64,000 nucleotides of DNA from an uncultured Oscillospiraceae bacterium (GTDB lineage Bacteria; Bacillota; Clostridia; Oscillospirales; Oscillospiraceae). The DNA lies in contig CALWXB010000001.1 of NCBI GenBank assembly GCA_944385405.1, positions 1 through 64,000 on the forward strand. The letters run 5' to 3'. Within the stretch, counting starts at the first letter, position 1, and each line of letters opens with the position of its first letter. Of this stretch, positions 42,364 through 52,287 are shown piece by piece. The notes below the pieces were generated by a model that was given only the letters and a program-made list of their open reading frames with translations, did no database searches and was not told where the DNA came from. Position numbers and translations under genes: made by a program.

Positions 42364-43083
42364 ATGGAAATTTTCCCTGCCATCGACCTGCGGGGCGGAC
42401 AGGTGGTCCGGCTCTACCAGGGCGATTATGACCGGGAGACGGTCTACGACGCGGACCCCTGCGCCGTGGCCCGGCGCTTCCGGGACGCGGGTGCCCGGTT
42501 CCTCCACGTGGTGGATCTGGACGGCGCCAAGGACGGCACCCTGGCCAATTTCGATACCATCGCCGCCATTGCCCGCCAGGGGGGCCTGTCCATTGAAGTG
42601 GGCGGCGGCATCCGCACGGAGGAGCGCATCCGCCGCTACCTGGACCTGGGGGTGGACCGGTGCATCCTGGGCACTATTGCGGTGCGGGACTTCGAGTTCA
42701 CCCGGCGCATGGCGGAAGCCTATGGTCCCAAGGTGGCGGTGGGCGTGGACGCCCGTGACGGCTTCGTGGCCATCAGCGGCTGGAAGGAGCTCTCCGATGA
42801 GCGGGGCGTGGACTTCTGCCGCCGGCTGCGGGACGTCGGCGTCCGGCGGGTCATCTACACCGACATCAGCCGGGACGGCGCGGAGTCCGGCACCAATCTG
42901 GACCTCTACCGGGAGCTTACGACCATCGACGGCCTGGAGATCACCGCCTCCGGCGGCGTCAGCTCCCTGGAAGAGCTCCGGACGCTGCGGGACATGGGCG
43001 TCCGGGCCGCCATTCTGGGCAAGGCCCTCTACACCGGGCGGCTGGATCTGGCCGCCGTCATCCGGGAGGTGGGCGCATGCTAG
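42364..43083 (+). CDS. hisA: Phosphoribosylformimino-AICAR-phosphate isomerase
   Basis: TIM-barrel isomerase of 239 residues. The catalytic aspartates lie in FPAIDLRGGQVVRLYQGDY and VIYTDISRDGAESGTN, with SIEVGGGIRTEERIRRYLDLG and ITASGGVSS. The start at 42364 follows AAAAAAGGAGTGATCCCT. The 3' end overlaps hisF by 7 bases. Confidence 0.95.
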   Translation: MEIFPAIDLRGGQVVRLYQGDYDRETVYDADPCAVARRFRDAGARFLHVVDLDGAKDGTLANFDTIAAIARQGGLSIEVGGGIRTEERIRRYLDLGVDRCILGTIAVRDFEFTRRMAEAYGPKVAVGVDARDGFVAISGWKELSDERGVDFCRRLRDVGVRRVIYTDISRDGAESGTNLDLYRELTTIDGLEITASGGVSSLEELRTLRDMGVRAAILGKALYTGRLDLAAVIREVGAC

Positions 43084-43832
43084 CCAAGCGGATCATCCCC
43101 TGCCTGGACGTCCGGGACGGGCGGGTGGTGAAGGGCACCAATTTTCTCCAGCTGCGGGACATGGCGGACCCGGTGGAGATGGCCCGGTTCTACAACGCCT
43201 CCGGCGCCGACGAACTGGTCTTTTATGACATCACCGCCTCCGCCGAGGGCCGGGGGCTCTTTACGGACATCCTCCGCCGGGTGGCCTCGGAGATCTTCAT
43301 CCCCCTGACCGTGGGCGGCGGCATCCGCACCCTGGACGACTTTGACCGGGTGCTCAAGTGCGGCGCGGACAAGGTCAGTGTCAACTCCGGCGCCATCGCG
43401 GACCCCTCCCTCATCGGCGCAGCGGCCAAGAAGTACGGCGACCAATGCGTGGTGCTGTCCATGGACGTCAAACGGGTGGACGGACACTTCCGGCTCTTCG
43501 CCAAGGGCGGCCGGGAGGACACCGGCATCGACGCCATGGAGTGGGCCGTCCGGGGCGTGGGTGACGGCGCGGGCGAGATCGTCCTCAACTCCATCGACAC
43601 CGACGGCGTCAAGGGCGGCTTTGACCTGGAGATGCTGGACGCCCTGGCCGCCCGGGTCAGCGTGCCCATCATCGCCAGCGGCGGTGCCGGGACCATGGAG
43701 GATTTTGCCGCGCTTTTCACCCACCCCGGCATCGACGCGGGGCTGGCCGCCTCCATTTTCCACACCCGGCAAGTGGACATCCAAGACCTGAAGCACTTCC
43801 TCCGCGCCGGTGGCGTGGAGATGCGGCTGTAA
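43077..43832 (+). CDS. hisF: Imidazole glycerol phosphate synthase, cyclase subunit
   Basis: Cyclase TIM barrel of 251 residues: [81 protein letters not shown] and [13 protein letters not shown]. Works with HisH to form imidazole glycerol phosphate and AICAR. Confidence 0.96.
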   Translation: MLAKRIIPCLDVRDGRVVKGTNFLQLRDMADPVEMARFYNASGADELVFYDITASAEGRGLFTDILRRVASEIFIPLTVGGGIRTLDDFDRVLKCGADKVSVNSGAIADPSLIGAAAKKYGDQCVVLSMDVKRVDGHFRLFAKGGREDTGIDAMEWAVRGVGDGAGEIVLNSIDTDGVKGGFDLEMLDALAARVSVPIIASGGAGTMEDFAALFTHPGIDAGLAASIFHTRQVDIQDLKHFLRAGGVEMRL

Positions 43833-43855
43833 CCCAACAGAAGGAGCAAACCGAC

Positions 43856-44491
43856 ATGGAACTGAAATTTGACGAAAAAGGCCTGATCCCCGCCATCGTC
43901 CAGGATCACTACACCAAAGAGGTGCTGACCCTGGCCTACATGAACGCCGAGAGCCTGGCCATCACCATCGACGAGCGGCGCACCTGCTTCTGGAGCCGCA
44001 GCCGTCAGGAGCTCTGGCGCAAGGGCAACACCTCCGGCAACGTGCAGCACGTGGTGTCCATCACCGCCGACTGCGACGGCGACGCATTGGTGGTGGAGGT
44101 GGTGAAGGATGGCCCCGCCTGCCACACCGGCGCGGAGAGCTGCTTTTTCAATGAGATCTACCTCTCCCCCGAGCTCAAGCAGTTCAGCTACGAGGGGCTC
44201 TACCACCTCATCCAGGGCCGCAAGACCGCTCCCAAGGAGGGCAGCTACACCACCTACCTCTTTGAAAAGGGCCTGGACAAGATCCTCAAGAAGGTGGGCG
44301 AGGAGTGCACGGAGGTCATCATCGGCGGCCGCAAGGAGGACCGGGAGGAGACGATTTATGAAATCGCGGACCTCACCTACCACGTGATGGTGCTGATGGT
44401 GCAGATGGGCATCTCTGTGGAGGACATCACCCGGGAGCTGGAAAAGCGCCATGTGGTGGACCACAAGGTCAAGCAGGAGCGGATGCAATGA
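43856..44491 (+). CDS. hisIE: Bifunctional phosphoribosyl-AMP cyclohydrolase / phosphoribosyl-ATP pyrophosphatase
   Basis: Fused HisI (about residues 1-105: [71 protein letters not shown]) and HisE (about 115-211: [43 protein letters not shown]). Carries out the second and third steps of the pathway. Zinc ligands of HisI are present. The stop overlaps the next start as ATGA. Confidence 0.95.
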   Translation: MELKFDEKGLIPAIVQDHYTKEVLTLAYMNAESLAITIDERRTCFWSRSRQELWRKGNTSGNVQHVVSITADCDGDALVVEVVKDGPACHTGAESCFFNEIYLSPELKQFSYEGLYHLIQGRKTAPKEGSYTTYLFEKGLDKILKKVGEECTEVIIGGRKEDREETIYEIADLTYHVMVLMVQMGISVEDITRELEKRHVVDHKVKQERMQ

Positions 44492-45306
44492 CGCCTTCCT
44501 GCTGTGCTGTCCACGTCCACACCACCCTCTGCGACGGCAAAGACACTCCGGAGGCCATGGCCGCCGCGGCCTATGACGCCGGGGTGCGGCACCTGGGCTT
44601 TTCCTGTCACAGCCACACCCCCATCCCCGACGACGAGGGTGCGGTGCTGCCCGCCGATATGGCGGAGTACCGCAGCCGGGTCCTGGCCCTGCGGGAGGCA
44701 TACGCCGGACGGATGGAGGTGCTGCTGGGCCTGGAGTGGGACAGCCAATCCGATGTCTCCCCCCAGGGCTTCGACTATTGGATCGGCAGCGTCCACTACC
44801 AGTCCGGCGGCGGGAAGTTCTATGCTGCCGACTGGGGCGAGGCCCAGTTCGCCGCCTGCCGGGATGAGCTCCACGGCGGCGATGCCCTGGCGGTGACCGA
44901 GGGATATTTCGCCCAGGTGGCCGCCGTGGCCGCCCGGAAGCCCACCATCCTGGGACACCTGGACCTCATCACGAAGCACAACGCCGGTGGGCGCCTCTTC
45001 GACGAGTCCGCCCCCCGCTATCGCGCCGCCGCTCTGGCAGCCCTTCACGCCGCCGATCCAGCCGCCACGCTGCTGGAGATCAACACCGGCGGCGTGGCCC
45101 GGGGCTACCGCACCGCCCCCTACCCCGCCCTGTTCCTGCTGCGGGAGTGGCGGACCATGGGTGGGCAGGTGATCCTCACCTCCGACGCCCACAGCGCCGA
45201 TGCCATCGTCTTTGGCTATGACCAGGCCGCAGAGCTGGCCCGAGCGGCAGGCTTTTCCCACTCCGTGATCCTGACGGCGTCAGGACCGGCGGACTGTTCC
45301 CTTTGA
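44488..45306 (+). CDS. hisJ: PHP-domain histidinol-phosphatase
   Basis: A 272-residue PHP-family phosphatase that removes phosphate from histidinol phosphate, the step not covered by HisB here. Metal-site motifs are [49 protein letters not shown] and [18 protein letters not shown]. It overlaps hisIE and completes the pathway in one operon. Confidence 0.88.
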   Translation: MTPSCCAVHVHTTLCDGKDTPEAMAAAAYDAGVRHLGFSCHSHTPIPDDEGAVLPADMAEYRSRVLALREAYAGRMEVLLGLEWDSQSDVSPQGFDYWIGSVHYQSGGGKFYAADWGEAQFAACRDELHGGDALAVTEGYFAQVAAVAARKPTILGHLDLITKHNAGGRLFDESAPRYRAAALAALHAADPAATLLEINTGGVARGYRTAPYPALFLLREWRTMGGQVILTSDAHSADAIVFGYDQAAELARAAGFSHSVILTASGPADCSL

Positions 45307-45317
45307 AAGGAGTTTCC

Positions 45318-45983
45318 ATGTATTCCACCGTGATTTTTGATCTGGACGGCACCCTGCTCAACACCATCGCGGATCTGGCGTCCGCGGGGAACCGGGTGTG
45401 CCGGGCACACGGCTGGCCGGAGTTTTCCACAGCGGAATTCCAAGCCATGGTGGGCCACGGCATCCCCAACCTGGTGTCCCGGTTCTCCCCCGAGGAGGCC
45501 CGGACGCCAGAGCAGCTGGCGCGGACCCTGGCGGAATTCTCCGATGCCTACGATGCGTGCTGTATGGACAACACCGCCCCCTACCCCGGCATGCCGGCGC
45601 TGCTGGCCCGCCTCCGGGCATCCGGTATCCAAATGGCGGTGTACTCCAACAAGGCCGACGCTTTCAGCCAGCGCCTCATCGCCCACTACTTCCCCGGTGT
45701 GTTCGATCTGGTCCAGGGGAAGGTGGAGGGCATCCCGGTGAAGCCCGATCCCACCGGCATCCGGCTGATCCTCTCCCGGCTCTCCGCCCGGGCGGAGGAG
45801 ACGCTGGTGGTGGGAGACAGCAGTGTGGACATCCGCACCGGGCAAAATGCCGGCGCGGACACCTGCGGCGTCACCTGGGGCTTCCGGTCCCGGGCCTCCC
45901 TGGAGGAGGCGGGCGCCGCCAACCTGGCGGACACGGCAAAGGAGCTGGAAGCCATCATCCTGGGAGGTGCGGCATGCAGATGA
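45318..45983 (+). CDS. HAD-family hydrolase (phosphoglycolate phosphatase-like)
   Basis: A 221-residue haloacid-dehalogenase phosphatase with VIFDLDGTLLNT (nucleophile Asp), the helical cap, AVYSNKADAFSQ (motif II), KPDPTGIRLIL (motif III lysine) and VVGDSSVDIRTGQNAGADTCGVTWGFRS (motif IV). The substrate is unknown. The start at 45318 follows AAAGGAGTTTCC. It ends the his transcript together with the next gene and may be a co-transcribed housekeeping phosphatase. Confidence 0.86.
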   Translation: MYSTVIFDLDGTLLNTIADLASAGNRVCRAHGWPEFSTAEFQAMVGHGIPNLVSRFSPEEARTPEQLARTLAEFSDAYDACCMDNTAPYPGMPALLARLRASGIQMAVYSNKADAFSQRLIAHYFPGVFDLVQGKVEGIPVKPDPTGIRLILSRLSARAEETLVVGDSSVDIRTGQNAGADTCGVTWGFRSRASLEEAGAANLADTAKELEAIILGGAACR

Positions 45984-46354
45984 CCATCGACGAGGTAATG
46001 GGCTTTCTGGACGAGACGGCGGAGCAGTTTCCTCCGGCGCTTTTTGACGAGCTCAACGGCGGCGTCAATCTTCTGGAGGATACGGTGCCGGATCCGGACT
46101 TTCCGGAGGGTGAGATGTTCATCCTGGGAGAGTACTGCAACGACATGATGGGCCGCTACATCAACCTCTACTACGGCTCCTTTGCCGCCCTGGCCAGACA
46201 GGAGGACTGGGACCGGGAAACCTGGGAAGCCGAGCTGCGGACCACGCTCTCTCACGAGCTCACCCACCACATGGAACAGCGCAGCGGTCTCCACGCCCTG
46301 GACGACCGGGACGCAGAGGAGCTGGAACAGTGGCGGGAGGAATTCGGCCTTTGA
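45974..46354 (+). CDS. Small zincin-like metallopeptidase family protein
   Basis: A 126-residue protein with the zinc-protease motif HELTHH in RTTLSHELTHHMEQRSGLHALDDRDAEELEQW, preceded by NGGVNLLEDTVPDPDFPEGEMFILGEYCNDMMGRYINLYYGSF. This matches a widespread family of small zincin-like proteins in Firmicutes; its protein target is unknown. The start overlaps the HAD gene by 10 bases and follows GGGAGGTGCGGC. Confidence 0.8.
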   Translation: MQMTIDEVMGFLDETAEQFPPALFDELNGGVNLLEDTVPDPDFPEGEMFILGEYCNDMMGRYINLYYGSFAALARQEDWDRETWEAELRTTLSHELTHHMEQRSGLHALDDRDAEELEQWREEFGL

Positions 46355-46360
46355 ATGCAC

Positions 46361-46397
46361 AACTCCCCCGGCGCGGAAATTCCGCGCCGGGGGAGTT
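46361..46397. terminator. Bidirectional terminator at the end of the his operon
   Basis: AACTCCCCCGGCGCGGA and its complement form a 17-base perfect stem with a 3-base loop between convergent genes. The plus side continues CTCTTTG. Confidence 0.85.
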
Positions 46398-46408
46398 CTC
46401 TTTGCGGT

Positions 46409-47770
46409 TCAGCGCAATTGCAGCGACCGCTCCAGCTCACCCCGGAAATCCGGGTGGGCAATGGAGATCAGCGCCCGGGCCCGCTCCAGACAGCTCTTGT
46501 ATTTGAGGTTCACCACGCCGTACTCCGTGGCCACGTACTGCACCATGGTCCGGGGCGTGGTGACGATGCCGCCGGGGGTGAGGTCCGGACGGATCTTGCT
46601 GCGGAGCACGCCGTTTTTATCCCGGTAACTGGAGCGCAGAGCGATGATGCTCCTGCCGCCCGGCGACCACTGGGCACCGGTGACCCACTCCAGCTGGCCG
46701 CCGGTTCCGGAGTACATCCGCGGCCCCACGCTCTCGGCGTTGACCTGGCCGGTGAGGTCGATCTCCATGGCGTTGTTGATGGACACCACGCAGCGGTTCT
46801 GGGAGATGACCCGGGGATCGTTCACCCAGCGCACCTCCCGGAAGCACACGTCCGGATTCCCATCGCAAAACGCCCACAGATCCCGGTCGCCCACACACAG
46901 CGCTCCCACCGTCCGTCCGGGACAGACCTGCTTTCGGCTGTTGTTCACCACGCCCTGGCGCATGAGGCCCATGAGGCAGTTGGTCACCACCTCGGTGTGG
47001 ACCCCCAGGTCCCGCTTCCCTGCGTAGACCAGGCACTCCCCAATGGCATTGGAGAGGCCGCCCAGGCCGAACTGCACGCAGTCCCCGTCGCGGATCATCT
47101 CCGCAATGTGCCCGGCAATGAGCCGGTCCACCTCTCCGGTGGGCGGCGGGACGTTCTCCGCCAGGGTATGATCGCTCTCCACGATGGCGTCCGCCTCGGA
47201 GACGTGGTAGAGGAGATGGTATTCCCCGTCGGTGGACAGCACCGGCAGCCGGGGGTTCACCTCCACGATCACCACCTCGCTCTGCTCCATCACGCCCCGA
47301 TCCAGATGGGAAGCGGAGATGCTGCGGCTCATCCATCCGTTTTCATCCGGCGGGGCGCAGGTGATCACCGTCACCCGGGGATGCCGGGCGCAGATCCAGG
47401 CCCCGTCCTCGCTGAGATGGGTAGGCACAAAGTGGACATTCCCCTGAGGCAGCAGCATCCGGTCCCCGGAGAGAAAGTTTACATAATATTGAACCAGGTC
47501 CTGATTTTCCGGCAGCAGCAGTTCCGTGTCCACCGGCGTGAAAAGGGAATCCAGCTCGATGCGCTCCCCCCGCTGCCGCAGCCGCCGGGTCAGGGCCTGA
47601 TCCACGGCATATGGCCAGCTGGCGGCGCCGGGCATGGCCACCCGGTCTCCATTTCGGATCAGCGCCGCCGCCTCATCTGCGGTGACCTTCAGCGCCTGAT
47701 ACTGGCTGCGCCAGTCTCCCGTACCTGCCAGCCGTCCCCGGCGCACGGGCTTCATCTCCCTTGTATCCAT
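46409..47770 (-). CDS. Acetyl-CoA hydrolase/transferase family (acyl-CoA:carboxylate CoA-transferase)
   Basis: A 453-residue family I CoA-transferase-like protein. It has IRNGDRVAMPGAASWPYAVDQALTRR, MLLPQGNVHFVPTHLSE, VIVEVNPRLPVL, VQFGLGGLSNAIGECLVYAGKRDLGVHTEVV and VTGAQWSPGGRSIIALRSSY with GGIVTTPRTMVQYVATEYGVVNLK. Relatives transfer CoA among acetate, butyrate, 4-hydroxybutyrate or propionate. The start at 47770 follows AAGGAGGACATC. It has its own promoter downstream of the TRAP operon terminator, so it may or may not belong to the sugar-acid locus. Confidence 0.85.
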   Translation of the reverse strand: MDTREMKPVRRGRLAGTGDWRSQYQALKVTADEAAALIRNGDRVAMPGAASWPYAVDQALTRRLRQRGERIELDSLFTPVDTELLLPENQDLVQYYVNFLSGDRMLLPQGNVHFVPTHLSEDGAWICARHPRVTVITCAPPDENGWMSRSISASHLDRGVMEQSEVVIVEVNPRLPVLSTDGEYHLLYHVSEADAIVESDHTLAENVPPPTGEVDRLIAGHIAEMIRDGDCVQFGLGGLSNAIGECLVYAGKRDLGVHTEVVTNCLMGLMRQGVVNNSRKQVCPGRTVGALCVGDRDLWAFCDGNPDVCFREVRWVNDPRVISQNRCVVSINNAMEIDLTGQVNAESVGPRMYSGTGGQLEWVTGAQWSPGGRSIIALRSSYRDKNGVLRSKIRPDLTPGGIVTTPRTMVQYVATEYGVVNLKYKSCLERARALISIAHPDFRGELERSLQLR

Positions 47771-47799
47771 GATGTCCTCCTTCGCGCGTGTTCCCTGCT

Positions 47800-47828
47800 A
47801 TTGTACCTGTTTTTTCCCGCCGGCGCAA
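47800..47828 (-). promoter_or_regulatory. Promoter of the CoA-transferase gene
   Basis: TTGCGC (47823-47828), 17 bases and TACAAT (47800-47805) on the minus strand, 30 bases before the start codon. Confidence 0.65.
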
Positions 47829-47849
47829 CCAACTTTCTCCAGAAAAGGC

Positions 47850-47874
47850 AGCGCCGCCGGCAGCCGGCGGCGCT
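47850..47874 (-). terminator. Terminator of the second TRAP operon
   Basis: AGCGCCGCCGG and CCGGCGGCGCT pair over a 3-base loop just after the DctM stop; on the minus strand GCCTTTTC follows. Confidence 0.75.
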
Positions 47875-47882
47875 GTGCTTTT

Positions 47883-49169
47883 TCAATACATGAGGTCCAC
47901 CAGACCGGTGGTGAGGATGGGGATGAAGGTCAGTGCCAGCAGTTCCACGATCAATACGATATAGAACGGGATGCTTTCCACGATGAAGTCTTTCAGCTTG
48001 CACTTCGTCTCGCTGCACACCACGAACATCAGCGTGCCCATGGGAGGAGACAGGGAACCGATGGCCATGTTGAAGATGAATACCATGAGGAACTGGACCT
48101 CATTGATGCCGTAATTCATGGCGATGGGGAACAGCAGCGGCACCAGGATGATCATGGCGGCGTTGCCCTCCACGAACATGCCCACCAACAGCAAAAACAG
48201 ATTCATTAGAATCAGGAACACATACTTGTTGTCGCTGACCTCCAGCATGGCCTCCGTCAGCATCTGAGGGATACGCTCCTTGGTGAGCACCCAGCTCAGG
48301 GCGTTGGCGGCGCCGATGATCAGCATGATGCTGGCAGTGGAGAACACGGTCTCCTGCAGGCCGTTTTTGATGGTCTTCCAATCCAGTTCCTTGTAAAGGA
48401 GGCCCAGCAGCACGGAGTAGACCACGGCCACAGCGCCGGCCTCGGTGGCGGTGAACACGCCCATCCGGACGCCACCGATGATGATGACCGGCAGGCACAT
48501 GGGCAAAATGGCTTCCCGCACCACCGGAGCGGCCTCCGCCCAGGTGAGGCGGTGATCCCGGGAGGGGGCATACCCGCGTTTTTTGGAGATGATGGACACG
48601 GTGATCATCTCACCGGCGCACAGCAGGATGCCTACACCGATGCCGGAAACGAACAGCTTGCCGATGGACACGTTGGCCAGAGAACCGCACAGGATCATGG
48701 CGATCCCCGGAGGGATCAGGGGCGTGATCATGGCGGAGGCGGCGGTGACCACGGAGGAGAACTCCTTGCTCATGCCCTTTTTCTCCATCTCAGGCACCAG
48801 CATCCGGGCCTCCATGGCGGCGTCCGCCAGACTGGAGCCGGAAAGGCCGCCCATCAGCGTGGACAGCAGCACGTTCACCTGAGCCAGACCGCCCCACAGG
48901 CGGCCGGTGAGGATGTCGCACAGGGCCATGATCCGGCGGGTGACACCGGAATAATTCATGAATACGCCGGAGCAGACGAAAAACGGGATGGCCAGCAGAG
49001 ACAGGCTCTGCACGGAGGAAACCAGCCGCTGTCCCAGGATCATGGAGCCCACGTCGGGATTGAGCAGGAAATACACAGCCGAACCGCCGATGATGGAGAG
49101 GAATACCGGGACCTTGATGAACAGCAGCACCATCATGATGCACAGCGCCACCGCGATCTGAACACTCAT
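47883..49169 (-). CDS. TRAP transporter large permease DctM (second system)
   Basis: A 428-residue membrane subunit with LVSSVQSLSLLAIPFFVCSGVFMNYSG, LLSTLMGGLSGSSLADAAMEARML, MITPLIPPGIAMILCGSLANVSIGKLFV, EGNAAMIILVPLLFPIAMNYGINEVQF and AIGSLSPPMGTLMFVVCS. It is last in the operon DctP-dehydratase-DctQ-DctM and its start overlaps dctQ as ATGA. It differs clearly from the DctM at 26320, so the two TRAP systems are not recent duplicates. Confidence 0.93.
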   Translation of the reverse strand: MSVQIAVALCIMMVLLFIKVPVFLSIIGGSAVYFLLNPDVGSMILGQRLVSSVQSLSLLAIPFFVCSGVFMNYSGVTRRIMALCDILTGRLWGGLAQVNVLLSTLMGGLSGSSLADAAMEARMLVPEMEKKGMSKEFSSVVTAASAMITPLIPPGIAMILCGSLANVSIGKLFVSGIGVGILLCAGEMITVSIISKKRGYAPSRDHRLTWAEAAPVVREAILPMCLPVIIIGGVRMGVFTATEAGAVAVVYSVLLGLLYKELDWKTIKNGLQETVFSTASIMLIIGAANALSWVLTKERIPQMLTEAMLEVSDNKYVFLILMNLFLLLVGMFVEGNAAMIILVPLLFPIAMNYGINEVQFLMVFIFNMAIGSLSPPMGTLMFVVCSETKCKLKDFIVESIPFYIVLIVELLALTFIPILTTGLVDLMY

Positions 49170-49681
49170 GCCTCTCCCTCCTTCTCTTCCTCGGCCGCAG
49201 GCGCCTTGTGGGCAATGAACTGCTGGTAAGCACCGAACAGCATACTGACGATCATCAGCGCGCCGCCGATGGGCACCGCGATATAGGCCACATCATAGGA
49301 AAGCCGCAGCACATCCGTGCGTTTGGTGGTCCCGGCCAGCTGCAGGTAATAGGACATCTCCTGCATGAACAGGTATCCCAGGATCAGCAGCTCCAGCAGC
49401 ACGTCAAACCGCTCGATGAACCGCCCGATCTTTTTGGGCAGGGCATCCACCAGGATCTCAATGGCAATGTGGGAGCCGCTCCGGAACGCGGCGCTGCCGC
49501 CCAGAAACACCACGGACAAAAACGAGAGCATCTGCACCTCTTCCATCCAGGCAATGGGATCCCGGAAGATGTAGCGCCGCATGACGCCCACAAAGGTCAG
49601 GCAGATCAGCCACACCACCAGAATGCAGGCTGCCAGCATATCCAGATTCCCCAGAAACTTCCAGATTTTCTTATTTTGCAT
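49166..49681 (-). CDS. TRAP transporter small permease DctQ (second system)
   Basis: A 171-residue membrane subunit: IWKFLGNLDMLAACILVVWLICLTFVGVMRRYIFRDPIAWMEEVQML, with the conserved MRRYIF-WMEE pattern, four hydrophobic segments and an acidic tail. Ribosome site AGGAGGCTTTTTGG. It follows the dehydratase gene by 34 bases. Confidence 0.9.
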   Translation of the reverse strand: MQNKKIWKFLGNLDMLAACILVVWLICLTFVGVMRRYIFRDPIAWMEEVQMLSFLSVVFLGGSAAFRSGSHIAIEILVDALPKKIGRFIERFDVLLELLILGYLFMQEMSYYLQLAGTTKRTDVLRLSYDVAYIAVPIGGALMIVSMLFGAYQQFIAHKAPAAEEEKEGEA

Positions 49682-49715
49682 CCAAAAAGCCTCCTCTCTC
49701 TTCCATCCCGGGGCT

Positions 49716-50951
49716 TCAGTCCAGGAAATCGCAGGTACTGCCAGGTGTCTGCGGCACCGCGTAATATCCGTTTTCCAGCTGTACGGGATATCGGAAATAT
49801 TTTCTCAAGTGCGGGATCGCCTCCAGGAACAGACTTGGGTGCCCCACCGCGATATGGTTGAACAGCACCATATGCTGGTGGATCTGTCCCATGTCTCCCA
49901 CATGGGGGATCACCGGTACGCCCATTTTTTTGGACATCAGGCTAATGAGGATAAATTCGGAAATACCGCCCACCCGGACAGCGTCAACCTGATTGATATC
50001 CATGGCGCCGGCCAGGAGGTAGTTTTTAAAGATCACCTTGTTGGGGACATGCTCGCCCAGTGCAATGCGGATAGGATGGAACGCCCGCCGCAGCGTCTGA
50101 TGGGCCAGCACATCGTCGGGATCCGTGGGCTCCTCCACCCAGTAGGGGTCGATGGACCGCAGCTGATCGATGACGTACAGAGCCTTTTGCAGCGTCCACT
50201 GCTGGTTGGCATCCACCATGATGGTGGCGGCATCTCCCGCGGTCTTCCGGATCAGCTCCGCCCGGCGGATATCCCGCTGGGGATCAGCGGATCCCACCTT
50301 CAGCTTCATGGCGGTGAACCCCTTCTCCAGCGCCCGCTTGGTGTTCTCCACCACCAGATCGTCCGGGTAGTTGAACCAGCCCACAGAGGTATCATAGCCT
50401 CGGTAGCCGGTGCGCAGCACCGTCTCACGCTCCTCCCGGCCCTTCCAGCCTTCCCGGAGAAGCTCCAGCGCTTCCTCCTTGGTCAGCAGATCCTCTACAT
50501 AGCGGAAATCCAGCAAAGAGACGATCTGCTCCGGCCGGAGCTGGATGAGCAGCTTCCAAAGCGGCACATCCTCCGCTTTGGCCCACAGGTCAAAGCAGGC
50601 ATTGGTGATGCTGGCCAGAGCCAAGTGCACCACGCCCTTGTGGGGACCCAGCCAGCGGTAGCAGGGAGAATCCGTCAGCGCAGCGAACACCGCGCCGTAA
50701 TCGCTCATCAGCTCATGGATCTCCCGCCCCACCAGAGACTCGCTGAGATACTCGATGGCCCTGCACACCAGATCGTTGCCGCTGCCCAGCGTGAACGCCA
50801 GCCCTACGCCGTCCAAAGGTCCGTTCGTTTTCAGACGGCAGACCGCATACGCATAAACAGGTACTGTATGTACCGCATCGGAGCCCGCTCCGTTTTCCAG
50901 ATCAAAGCGGCGGTCCTCCACTTCGATCCCCGTGATGACCACTTCTTTCAT
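49716..50951 (-). CDS. L-fuconate dehydratase-like enolase-superfamily protein
   Basis: A 411-residue enolase-superfamily dehydratase. GVGLAFTLGSGNDLVCRAIEYL, CFDLWAKAEDVPLWKLL, FRYVEDLLTKEEALELL and TGYRGYDTSVGWFNYPDD are features I associate with the L-fuconate dehydratase/ENOSF1 group. Catalytic residues are visible: KxK in AMKLKVG, metal ligands in MVDANQQW, WVEEPTDPDD and IALGEHV, and the histidine in IPHVGDMGQIHQH. It would convert L-fuconate (or a related 6-deoxy or galacto acid) to the 2-keto-3-deoxy acid. The start at 50951 follows GGGAGGCAGAAC. It sits inside a TRAP operon, so the imported ligand is probably its sugar acid. Confidence 0.86.
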   Translation of the reverse strand: MKEVVITGIEVEDRRFDLENGAGSDAVHTVPVYAYAVCRLKTNGPLDGVGLAFTLGSGNDLVCRAIEYLSESLVGREIHELMSDYGAVFAALTDSPCYRWLGPHKGVVHLALASITNACFDLWAKAEDVPLWKLLIQLRPEQIVSLLDFRYVEDLLTKEEALELLREGWKGREERETVLRTGYRGYDTSVGWFNYPDDLVVENTKRALEKGFTAMKLKVGSADPQRDIRRAELIRKTAGDAATIMVDANQQWTLQKALYVIDQLRSIDPYWVEEPTDPDDVLAHQTLRRAFHPIRIALGEHVPNKVIFKNYLLAGAMDINQVDAVRVGGISEFILISLMSKKMGVPVIPHVGDMGQIHQHMVLFNHIAVGHPSLFLEAIPHLRKYFRYPVQLENGYYAVPQTPGSTCDFLD

Positions 50952-51070
50952 GTTCTGCCTCCCACAGCACAAAACCGGACGAATCCCGTAAAACAGAAGC
51001 AGGAGGGACAAGGGCATCTCATCCACTTGTCCCTCCTGATGTCACTTCAATTCGTCAATCTTGAAAAAGA

Positions 51071-52123
51071 TCACTCCATCAGGCCGCGGACATAGCCGTA
51101 CAGATCCTCGCGCCAGCCCTCGGTGATGGTGGGATCCTCATACAGGCCGCTGGCGGCCTCGGCAAACTTCGCGCGCTCTTCATCGCTCAGATCGATGATG
51201 GTGACGCCGTTGGCCTCCATATCGGCCACATACTGCGCCAGCATCTCATCCTGCAGCTGGTTGTTGTACAGGCCGGCCTCATCGCCGGTCTCGCACAGCC
51301 ACTGCTGCTGCTCAGGCGTCAGGCTCTGGAAGAAGTCCTCGTTGGTGATCCACTGGATGGGCATCTTCACGTGAGAGGTCATGGTGATGTACTTGGCCAC
51401 CTCATAGTAGGCCTGGCCGTACAGCGTGGCCATGGGGTTCTCCATGCCCTCCACGGTACCCTGCTGGGTGGCGGTGTAGACATCGCCCAGAGCCATGGCG
51501 GTAGGCGCCGCGCCCATGAGCTCAAAGGCCTTCATGTAGCTGGGCGTGGTGGGCGTGCGGATGATGAGGCCCTGCATGTCCTCAATGGTATACACGGGCT
51601 TGGTGGTCATGATGTTGCGCTCGCCGTACGCCCAGTTGGCGGTGAGGATGTGGATGCCGTTTTCAGCCAGCAGCGCTTCCTGCTCGTCCCACCAGTCGGA
51701 CTCCACCAGCTTCCAGCACTGATCCCAGGAATCATAGATGTACGGGCAGGAGGCAATGGTGATCTCCGGAGCGCCGTATTCCGCCAGGAAGGAGGCATCG
51801 CTGATGCAGATGATGGGCTCGCCCATGACGATCTGCTCGGTGAGGTCGCCCTGGGAGCCCAGCTGGCTGGAGGGGAACAGCTCCAGTTCCATCGTGCCGC
51901 CGCTGCGCTCCGCCAGGAGCTCTGCCCAACGCTGCATGGCAAGATCGGTAGGCTCGCCGGGGTTGTTGCCGTAACCGGCCTGGATCACGATCTTCTCAGC
52001 GGCTTCCTCTCCGCCTTCTCCGCCCTCCTGGGCAGTCTCGCCGTCACTGCCGCCACAGGCAGTCAGGGCAAATAAGCTGGTTCCAACCATCAGCGCCGCA
52101 AGAATTCTTTTCATCTTTTCCAT
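51071..52123 (-). CDS. TRAP transporter substrate-binding protein DctP (second system)
   Basis: A 350-residue lipoprotein receptor: signal MEKMKRILAALMVGTSLFALTAC (Cys23), then DctP features VIQAGYGNNPGEPTDLAMQRWAELLAERSGGTMELELFPSSQLGSQGDL, IIRTPTTPSYMKAFELMGAAPTAMALGDVYTATQQGTVEGMENP and ITMTSHVKMPIQWITNEDFFQSL. The sugar-acid-binding arginine is likely within LIIRTP. It leads the operon with the dehydratase and the membrane subunits, behind a consensus promoter carrying a CACGTG box. Confidence 0.93.
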   Translation of the reverse strand: MEKMKRILAALMVGTSLFALTACGGSDGETAQEGGEGGEEAAEKIVIQAGYGNNPGEPTDLAMQRWAELLAERSGGTMELELFPSSQLGSQGDLTEQIVMGEPIICISDASFLAEYGAPEITIASCPYIYDSWDQCWKLVESDWWDEQEALLAENGIHILTANWAYGERNIMTTKPVYTIEDMQGLIIRTPTTPSYMKAFELMGAAPTAMALGDVYTATQQGTVEGMENPMATLYGQAYYEVAKYITMTSHVKMPIQWITNEDFFQSLTPEQQQWLCETGDEAGLYNNQLQDEMLAQYVADMEANGVTIIDLSDEERAKFAEAASGLYEDPTITEGWREDLYGYVRGLME

Positions 52124-52158
52124 ACCTGTTCTCCTTTGTTTTTTTCTACGCCAGAAGG

Positions 52159-52168
52159 AACACGTGTT
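52159..52168. promoter_or_regulatory. Candidate LacI-family operator, distal
   Basis: AACACGTGTT is a perfect 10-base palindrome in the leader of the TRAP transcript, about 118 bases after the predicted start. It matches the boxes at 52296, 55396 and 55248. Confidence 0.65.
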
Positions 52169-52287
52169 TAATCGGAAAAACTGCCCGCTTCCCTGCGCTG
52201 GAAATTCGGCGGATCTTCAGCGGTCCCACTGGACTTTCCACCGGCCATACAGCAAGGCTTCTGACTGCTTTTCCCTAGATCGCGTTC